Positions 14,340 through 18,900 of a stretch of 18,900 bases of DNA are shown here, one piece after another. Both the position numbers and the translations under genes were made by a program. The stretch lies in contig CAMOUE010000019.1 in assembly GCA_946626265.1 (NCBI GenBank), forward strand, positions 1 through 18,900. The letters run 5' to 3'. Within the stretch, counting starts at the first letter, position 1. Every line of letters starts with the position of its first letter. Under the pieces are notes generated by a model that saw nothing but the letters and a program-made list of their open reading frames with translations, was not told the DNA's origin and searched no databases. This DNA comes from an uncultured Eggerthellaceae bacterium. GTDB taxonomy: Bacteria > Actinomycetota > Coriobacteriia > Coriobacteriales > Eggerthellaceae.

Positions 14340-15575
14340 CTACTTCGCGTCGCGTGCGCGCAGGATGAACAGCAGCGCGAGCGAGCCCACGAACAGCACG
14401 CCGCCCGCAGCCGCCAGGATGCCGGTGGCAGCGCCCCAGCCGCTCGCGACCACGGCGCCGACGACGCCGAACAGGATGCCGCCGACGCACTGGCCGAGAC
14501 TCATGAGCGTGGAGGACACGCTGGCCAAGTCGGGACGCGGGGCGATTTCGGCCACCATCGTGAAGAAGATGGCCGGCACGATGCCGTTGGACAGGCCGAA
14601 CACGATGAGCCACGGCGTGAGCATGGCGCCGTTGACGGTGTAGGCCATCGCGAAGCTGCCGCCGAGCACGAGCGCACTCACGGCCAGGATGATCAGGCGC
14701 CCGGAATTGGACGTGACCTTGTTCATGACGAAGCCGATGCCGACGCCGCCGATGACGACCGCGATGTTGGCGATGTTGAGCATGCCGTTGGCCGCCGCCT
14801 GGTCCATGCCCATGGTCTGCACCATGTAGAGCGTCTCGAAGTTCATGACGCAAGCCGTGCCCAGCGAGAACGCCGCGAACGCGATCATGGCAACCCAGCA
14901 GCTCAGGCTCTTGAAGCCCTCGGAGACCTTCGGCTTGGGCGCACTGGGGTCGGTTTCCTCTGCGAGGTAGGAGTGCTCGGGGTTGCGCACGGCGATGATC
15001 CAGATGATCACGACGGCCACGAGCAGGGCGACGACGAACCAGAACACGTTGTGGTAGCTCGACGGGTCGGCAGTGTTGAAGAAGAAGCCGGACGTGCCCA
15101 TGATGAACATGGAGCCGAGCGGCACCCACACGCTGAAGATGCCCATCGGCACGCCGCGCTTGTTGGGCGGGAACCATTCGCTGAACAGAACCGGGATGAC
15201 CGTGCCGATGCACGCGTAGCCGACGCCCTCGATGAGGCGGCCGACCATGAGCAGGTCGTAGGTCGGGGCGAAGGCGCTGATGATCGCGCCCAGGAGCGCA
15301 CACGCCAGAACCATGAGCGTGGAGTTCTTGCTCCCGAACTTCATGATGATCGTCGCGGCGAAGAACGCCAGCACAAAGCCGACGTAACCGTTCAACGACA
15401 TCAGGAAGCTCAGCTGCGACGTGTCGATCCCCAACGCCGGCAGCACCAGCGACGCCGTCGCCGGCAACTTGTTGTTGTTGACCGAAATCAAGATGGAGGC
15501 GATGATCGCCACGATGGCGACGACCCACGCCCTACCCGTCTGGTTTATTTCGGCCTTCTTGGCCTCGGTACTCAT
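14340..15575 (-). CDS. MFS transporter (MFS-2)
   Basis: This 411-aa inner-membrane carrier has about 12 hydrophobic segments. MFS signatures include MVGRLIEGVGYACIG, WFPPNKRGVPMGIF between segments 4 and 5, and a central loop NPEHSYLAEETDPSAPKPKV. It is not closely similar to MFS-1. It is the first gene on the minus strand of the redox block, divergent from the TetR genes, and fits uptake of the enzyme's substrate. The ATG at 15575 follows gggggga by 2 nt, and the frame is open to 15659 without a better signal. A partly deleted homologue lies at 18672-18900. Confidence 0.9.
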   Translation of the reverse strand: MSTEAKKAEINQTGRAWVVAIVAIIASILISVNNNKLPATASLVLPALGIDTSQLSFLMSLNGYVGFVLAFFAATIIMKFGSKNSTLMVLACALLGAIISAFAPTYDLLMVGRLIEGVGYACIGTVIPVLFSEWFPPNKRGVPMGIFSVWVPLGSMFIMGTSGFFFNTADPSSYHNVFWFVVALLVAVVIIWIIAVRNPEHSYLAEETDPSAPKPKVSEGFKSLSCWVAMIAFAAFSLGTACVMNFETLYMVQTMGMDQAAANGMLNIANIAVVIGGVGIGFVMNKVTSNSGRLIILAVSALVLGGSFAMAYTVNGAMLTPWLIVFGLSNGIVPAIFFTMVAEIAPRPDLASVSSTLMSLGQCVGGILFGVVGAVVASGWGAATGILAAAGGVLFVGSLALLFILRARDAK

Positions 15576-15709
15576 TATCCCCCCGTTCCGCAAGCCTCGC
15601 TTGCAACAGTCGAGCGGAGCGCCCCGCCCTTTCCGGGGCCGGCTCCGGAAGGCCTTCACGCGCCTTCGGATAAGAGTTTAGGGAGTGCCGGACGGCTTTT
15701 CGACCAGGT

Positions 15710-15738
15710 GTTTAAGCCACTGTTTCGCAAGTGTTCAA
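15710..15738 (-). promoter_or_regulatory. Candidate promoter of MFS-2 and the redox block
   Basis: On the minus strand TTGAAC (15733-15738) and TTAAAC (15710-15715) are separated by 17 bp. The -10 box lies about 135 nt before MFS-2, so the leader would be long. This is the best sigma-70-like match in the 15576-15994 gap. Confidence 0.5.
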
Positions 15739-15745
15739 CCCCCGT

Positions 15746-15779
15746 GACACACCGCGTCCCGTGTCTCGCAGATGAGACA
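15746..15779. promoter_or_regulatory. Candidate operator: overlapping inverted repeats in the MFS-2/TetR divergent region
   Basis: TGTCTC-N6-GAGACA occupies 15762-15779 and overlaps GACAC-N10-GTGTC at 15746-15765. They lie just upstream of the MFS-2 promoter and between it and the TetR genes, where an autoregulating TetR protein would be expected to bind. Which regulator uses them is unknown. Confidence 0.45.
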
Positions 15780-15952
15780 GAACCGCACCGTTGTATCACC
15801 GTGGAAAGGGACGGCGCCGAAGAGGAAACGCCGCTGCGGAAACGCCGTCGCGCGGATTGCTCGCGCAAGGTCGCGGGCCGCCCGCGCCGAGGCGTAGGTC
15901 CGCATCGCGCTCGTTCGCGGGCGGCTCGCGCTCGGCTGCGGGCCGTACGTGG

Positions 15953-15958
15953 TATAGT
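15953..15958 (+). promoter_or_regulatory. Candidate -10 box of the TetR pair
   Basis: TATAGT lies 36 nt before the ATG at 15995 in an otherwise GC-rich stretch. No clear -35 box is visible at 16-18 bp. The 420-bp gap around it holds the operator and MFS-2 promoter described separately and no other gene. Confidence 0.4.
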
Positions 15959-15994
15959 TGAGCAGCCGCAACAGGTTTTCGGGAGGGGGGCGGC

Positions 15995-16633
15995 ATGCCA
16001 ATGCACGACGAACTCGTACCCGAGCCGAAACGGCTCGAGATTTTCTCGAACGCCGAGATGAAGATTGCCGTGGTCGACGCCATGGACGAACTCATGCGCG
16101 AGACGCCCATCGACCGCCTGTCGGTATCGAAGATCTGCGAGCGGGCCGACATATCGCGCGCGACGTTCTACCGCTACTTCACGGACAAGTTCGGCGTCGT
16201 GCAATGGCTCAACAAGTACGTGATGGCCCAAGGCGCAAACGAGATCGGCCGCACGCTGTCGTTCTACGACGGGTACCACACGTCCGAGGCGATGATCCTG
16301 AAGCGCTACGACTTCTTCACCAACGCCGCGAAGTCGAACGACTACAACGCGCTCGACAAGTTCGCGGCGCGGTTCCGCAAGGAAGTGTTCGAGCGCACCA
16401 TAACCAAGTACTACGACCGGGAGTACACCGAGCACATGCGCTTCCTGGTTTCCGCAACGGTGGAGATGGAGACGAGCCTCTTTCCCCAATGGCATAACGG
16501 CAAGATCGACTGCACGCTGGAAGAAGCTTGCCAATGGATGACCGAATGCGTGCCGCGCGAGCTGTTCGAGCTGATGAACGAGCCGATCAACCCCGTGAGG
16601 AACCCACGCGCGCGCATCGGGCTGCGCCCGTAG
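15995..16633 (+). CDS. TetR-family transcriptional regulator (first of a tandem pair)
   Basis: This 212-aa cytoplasmic DNA-binding protein has its helix-turn-helix at about 43-63 (SVSKICERADISRATFYRYF), followed by KFGVVQWL. The C-terminal ligand/dimer region includes EMETSLFPQWHNGK and EEACQWMTECVPREL. The same C-terminal pattern is in the broken TetR gene at 9253, so both derive from one ancestor and probably sense related ligands. The start at 15995 follows gggagggggg; a second ATG at 16001 is possible. Its position divergent to MFS-2 makes it the likely regulator of the redox block. Confidence 0.9.
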   Translation: MPMHDELVPEPKRLEIFSNAEMKIAVVDAMDELMRETPIDRLSVSKICERADISRATFYRYFTDKFGVVQWLNKYVMAQGANEIGRTLSFYDGYHTSEAMILKRYDFFTNAAKSNDYNALDKFAARFRKEVFERTITKYYDREYTEHMRFLVSATVEMETSLFPQWHNGKIDCTLEEACQWMTECVPRELFELMNEPINPVRNPRARIGLRP

Positions 16634-16644
16634 GCACGGTCGTC

Positions 16645-17193
16645 GTGGCCTCCGAGACGAAACTGGAGATCCTCGAGGCGATGTGCCGCCTGTGCGAGAC
16701 GCGCCCCTTCTCGCGCCTGAGCGTCGTCGACATCGCCGCGGAAGCCGGCATCGGGCGCTCGGGGTTCTACTACCATTTCACCGACCGCAACGATGCGGTG
16801 CAATGGCTCTCGCGCTCGGCGTTCGCGCGCGGAATCGACCAGATCGGGCGCACGCTGTCGTGGTTCGAGGGCCATTACGCCACGACGCTCGCGCTCGCGC
16901 CCTTCAAACCGCTCATCGTGGCAGCCGCGCAGGACGCCGGCTACAGCGGCGCCGAGATGTCGTACCTGAGGCACCGCAAGGCCAACCTGTGCGAAACGCT
17001 CGCGATGCGGGGAATCGAAGTGACAGCCGAGCTGCTGTTCCAAATCGAGGCGCTCGCGGCCGCCGAGCAGCACATGACGAGCGCCTATACCCGCGGCAAA
17101 CTCGGAGACATGCCCGCCCGCACGTTCTGCGAGCTGCTCGTCAGCATCGTGCCGGACGAGCTGAGGCAGGCGGTCGAGGAGCCGCCCGAATAA
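16645..17193 (+). CDS. TetR-family transcriptional regulator (second of a tandem pair)
   Basis: This 182-aa regulator has its helix-turn-helix at about 25-45 (LSVVDIAAEAGIGRSGFYYHF) and the same LSWFEGHYATT and C-terminal layout as the preceding gene, but is more divergent. The GTG at 16645 is chosen because it puts the family N-terminus (SETKLEILEAM) at the start. It lies 11 nt after the previous stop, so translation is probably coupled, since no strong ribosome site is seen. An open frame extends back to 16528 inside the upstream gene but encodes an unlike Arg-rich stretch. The pair looks like an old tandem duplication, perhaps acting as two ligand inputs. Confidence 0.85.
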   Translation: MASETKLEILEAMCRLCETRPFSRLSVVDIAAEAGIGRSGFYYHFTDRNDAVQWLSRSAFARGIDQIGRTLSWFEGHYATTLALAPFKPLIVAAAQDAGYSGAEMSYLRHRKANLCETLAMRGIEVTAELLFQIEALAAAEQHMTSAYTRGKLGDMPARTFCELLVSIVPDELRQAVEEPPE

Positions 17194-17198
17194 ACGCA

Positions 17199-17227
17199 GG
17201 CCCGCAGCCGGTGCTCGGCTGCGGGCC
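17199..17227. terminator. Perfect 12-bp stem-loop between convergent TetR and SDR genes
   Basis: Arms ggcccgcagccg (17199-17210) and its complement (17216-17227) enclose a 5-nt loop. It sits 5 nt after the TetR stop and 28 nt after the convergent SDR stop, so it can serve both directions. No T-tract follows. Confidence 0.7.
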
Positions 17228-17255
17228 GGAAAGACGCTGTTCGCGCGGACGGTTG

Positions 17256-18014
17256 CTAGTAGAGCGTCGTGCCGTGGTCGACGTACAGGATCTGGGCCGT
17301 GACGGCCTTGGAGTCGTCGCTCGCGAAGTACAGGGCGGCAAGCGCCTGGTCTTCGGCCTGGGCTTCGGGAAGCGACTGGTCCATGTGGCGGGCGCACACG
17401 CCGGCGAACTCGTCGAACGTTGCGATCTTGTCGGGCGTGTTCAGCGCCGTGGGCGTCGGTCCGGGAGCGACGGCATTGCAGCGGATGCCGGTGTTCGCGT
17501 AGAAGCACGCGATGTTCTTCGTCATGGCGTTGACGGCCGCCTTTGCCGCCGAGTAGGCGATGCCCGCGACGCCCTGGCTTCCGATGGACGAGATGTTGAC
17601 GATGGAACCTTCGCCGCGCTTCTCCATGTCCTCGAGCGCGTACTTGCACATCCAGTACGTGGAGTACTGGTCGATCTTCACGACGTGGTCGTACCAATCC
17701 TCGTCGCAACGGTTGATCGGCTTGTGCTTGTCGGCGATGCCCGCGGAGTTGACGAGCACGTCGATGCGGCCGAATTCGGCGAGGCACGCATCCACGGCCG
17801 CACGGCACTGCTCGGCCTCGGAGAGGTCGAACGACCCGCTCGCCGCGATGAGGCCCGCGTCCCGCAGCTCGTTCACGACTTCCTCGTTCTTCTCGGCACG
17901 GCGGCTCACGACGAACACGCTCGCGCCCTCCTTGGCGAACAGGCGAGCCGTCGCGCGTCCGATCCCCGAATTGGCACCCGTGACGAGCGCCACCTTGTTG
18001 TCAAGCCTGCCCAT
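17256..18014 (-). CDS. Short-chain dehydrogenase/reductase (SDR)
   Basis: This 252-aa classical SDR oxidoreductase has the nucleotide-binding motif TGANSGIG (12-19), NSAG (89-92), and catalytic Tyr154 and Lys158 in YSAAK with Ser142 or Ser143 upstream (the spacing is a little short). Arg38-Arg39 after the second beta strand suggest NADP(H) preference. Such enzymes in gut Coriobacteriia include hydroxysteroid and other alcohol dehydrogenases, but nothing here fixes the substrate. The C-terminus reads LYVDHG where most have a Gly in place of His. The ATG at 18014 has aaagga 7 nt upstream. It converges on the TetR pair and may not belong to the redox block. Confidence 0.9.
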   Translation of the reverse strand: MGRLDNKVALVTGANSGIGRATARLFAKEGASVFVVSRRAEKNEEVVNELRDAGLIAASGSFDLSEAEQCRAAVDACLAEFGRIDVLVNSAGIADKHKPINRCDEDWYDHVVKIDQYSTYWMCKYALEDMEKRGEGSIVNISSIGSQGVAGIAYSAAKAAVNAMTKNIACFYANTGIRCNAVAPGPTPTALNTPDKIATFDEFAGVCARHMDQSLPEAQAEDQALAALYFASDDSKAVTAQILYVDHGTTLY

Positions 18015-18040
18015 GATGCTGTCCTTTCGTCCGATTGGCC

Positions 18041-18090
18041 TTTCGTTCGGCCGGTCTTGCGCTCGGCCGGCTTTCGTTCGGCCGGTCTTG
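18041..18090. repeat. 31-bp-period direct repeat upstream of the SDR gene
   Basis: tttcgttcggccggtcttg occurs at 18041-18059 and 18072-18090, with a related ctcggccggc between. It lies 27-76 bp before the SDR start codon, so it may overlap its promoter region. No standard promoter is evident. The rest of the 18015-18230 gap holds nothing else I can name. Confidence 0.7.
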
Positions 18091-18230
18091 AGCTTTTCAA
18101 CGACAGGCCAAGCATACGGGCGAGCCGCCTGCGTGCGAAGACCCGTCTGGACACAAACGGCGATGTGTTCAGGTGGCGGAAAACAGCGTCTGCCGGGCGA
18201 CGGCGCGGCGCATGCCGCGTGGCAGCGGAG

Positions 18231-18431
18231 CTATCGGGCGAGCGCGGCCGCGTCGCCCATGGCCTCGCCGGCGGGAAGCGGGAGCTTGCGGCCGCATGTC
18301 GAGCACGTGAGCGCATCGGGCTCGTTCTGCACCTGGCAGAATATGCACCAGCCGGGCGGGTTGAGCTTTCCTCCGCCGCCCGAGGCCGGCCCGCATTTCC
18401 CGCAATGGCAGCAATACATGCAACGGGCCAC
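18231..18431 (-). CDS. Small zinc-ribbon protein
   Basis: This encodes 66 aa with nine cysteines. CX2C pairs occur at Cys4/Cys7 and Cys10/Cys13, and a classic zinc-ribbon set (CIFC 29-32, CSTC 43-46, CX2C-X10-CX2C) follows. The ending is Ala-rich. It probably binds one or two Zn ions, and its partner and function are unknown. The GTG start at 18431 is secured by aaaggagg 5 nt upstream, one of the best ribosome sites here. A longer frame on another register (from 18480) is a shadow. It lies downstream of the cassette remnant and its hairpin. Confidence 0.75.
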   Translation of the reverse strand: MARCMYCCHCGKCGPASGGGGKLNPPGWCIFCQVQNEPDALTCSTCGRKLPLPAGEAMGDAAALAR

Positions 18432-18456
18432 CGAGCCCTCCTTTCGCGCGCATGAG

Positions 18457-18481
18457 CGTGACAGGGCCGCTCCCTGTCACG
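18457..18481. terminator. 10-bp hairpin downstream of the MFS remnants
   Basis: cgtgacaggg (18457-18466) and its complement (18472-18481) enclose a 5-nt loop. On the minus strand it follows the end of the MFS-1-like remnant and precedes the zinc-ribbon gene. It likely terminated the former cassette. Confidence 0.6.
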
Positions 18482-18504
18482 TTGTCACATTCGCCCTAAC
18501 GGGC

Positions 18505-18668
18505 TCACATGTCAAGGGATGCGTCTTCCTGACGCTCCTCGCACAGCGCCTTCATCGGATGGACGAGCCCGATGACGACGCACGCCAGCGCCATGGCGAT
18601 GAGCACGGGATAGATCGCGTCGTTGCCCATCTGGGGCATGGCCGCGACCGAGGCGGCAAACAGGTGTT
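18505..18668 (-). pseudogene. C-terminal remnant of an MFS-1-like transporter
   Basis: Read on the minus strand the frame gives HLFAASVAAMPQMGNDAIYP and then ALACVVIGLVHPMKAL, ending in TGA at 18505. This matches the last 50 or so residues of MFS-1 (LFAASVAAMPQMGNDAVFP, VIGLVHPMKAL) almost residue for residue. The preceding 350 or so residues and any start codon are missing. The fragment begins directly after the stop of the next remnant. Confidence 0.85.
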
Positions 18669-18671
18669 GGC

Positions 18672-18900
18672 CTATGCCTCCAGCGCCTTCTTGTCACGCG
18701 CCTTCAGGACGAACATCAGCGCGATGGAGCCCACGAACAGCACGAGCCACGATCACCGTGACGACGGCGAGCAGCACGGCGACGAACCAGAACACGGCAT
18801 GGTAGGACGTGGGGTCGTTGACGTTGAAGAAGAACCCGGAGGTCGCCATGATGAACATGGAGCCGAGCGGCACCCACACGCTGAAGATGCCCATCGGCAC
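18672..18900 (-). pseudogene. MFS-2-like transporter with internal deletion, cut by the window edge
   Basis: From 18900 the minus strand encodes VPMGIFSVWVPLGSMFIMAT and onward to VVTVIVA, matching MFS-2 around its fifth and sixth segments. At about 18742-18750 the sequence jumps, out of frame, to VLFVGSIALMFVLKARDKK, matching the last segment of MFS-2, and ends in TAG at 18672. About 200 residues (segments 6-11) are lost. The 5' part lies outside the window. Confidence 0.85.

Noticed and set aside
14172..16061. A 629-codon plus-strand frame spanning MFS-2 and the TetR upstream region
   Set aside because: It is Asp/His/Arg-rich, antisense to MFS-2 and crosses the intergenic region, with no recognisable domain.
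16683..18455. A 590-codon plus-strand frame through the second TetR gene and across the SDR gene
   Set aside because: Both underlying genes have clear conserved motifs in other frames. This one is an Arg-rich shadow.

Overview
The window looks like chromosomal DNA from a high-GC Coriobacteriia, most likely an Eggerthellaceae gut anaerobe (Eggerthella/Gordonibacter/Adlercreutzia type). The reasons are the strong GC bias and a molybdopterin oxidoreductase with a small dicluster ferredoxin subunit, flanked by MFS transporters and TetR-type regulators. This genus-level guess rests on protein style, not on a marker gene. I see no rRNA, tRNA, CRISPR array, integrase or intact transposase.

Left part (1-9250) is a string of mostly single genes. 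In order they are: a membrane protein of unknown function (-), a compact peptide deformylase (-), a 33-codon orphan ORF (-), a glyoxalase/VOC remnant (+), a CDF-like membrane protein (-), a lone BRO-N antirepressor-like gene with a divergent C-terminus (+), a Ser/Ala-rich lipoprotein (-), a glycerate kinase carrying an in-frame GC-rich repeat (+), a YdeI/OmpD-associated family protein (+) and an MBL-fold hydrolase of the COG1237 type (-). The intergenic DNA is rich in hairpins, tandem GC-rich repeats and gene scraps. Glycerate kinase and the YdeI gene each have a good -10 box 6-7 nt before the ATG, which fits leaderless transcription.

Right part (9250-18900) centres on a minus-strand redox block, in transcription order MFS-2, molybdoenzyme catalytic subunit, [4Fe-4S] ferredoxin subunit, MFS-1. 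It is bordered on the left by a TetR gene broken by one in-frame TGA and on the right by two tandem TetR genes. The likely logic is uptake or efflux of a small organic substrate by the MFS proteins, its reduction in the cytoplasm by the Mo/Fe-S enzyme, and ligand control by the TetR proteins. The substrate cannot be read from sequence. An SDR dehydrogenase and a small zinc-ribbon protein follow.

At the right edge lies a wreck of what looks like a second copy of the redox block. An MFS-2-like gene with an internal deletion runs directly into the C-terminal scrap of an MFS-1-like gene, with the oxidoreductase that should lie between them absent.

The most distinctive non-coding feature is a tandem pair of long imperfect hairpins at 8902-9124, each with a 14-nt loop, between the MBL gene and the broken TetR gene.
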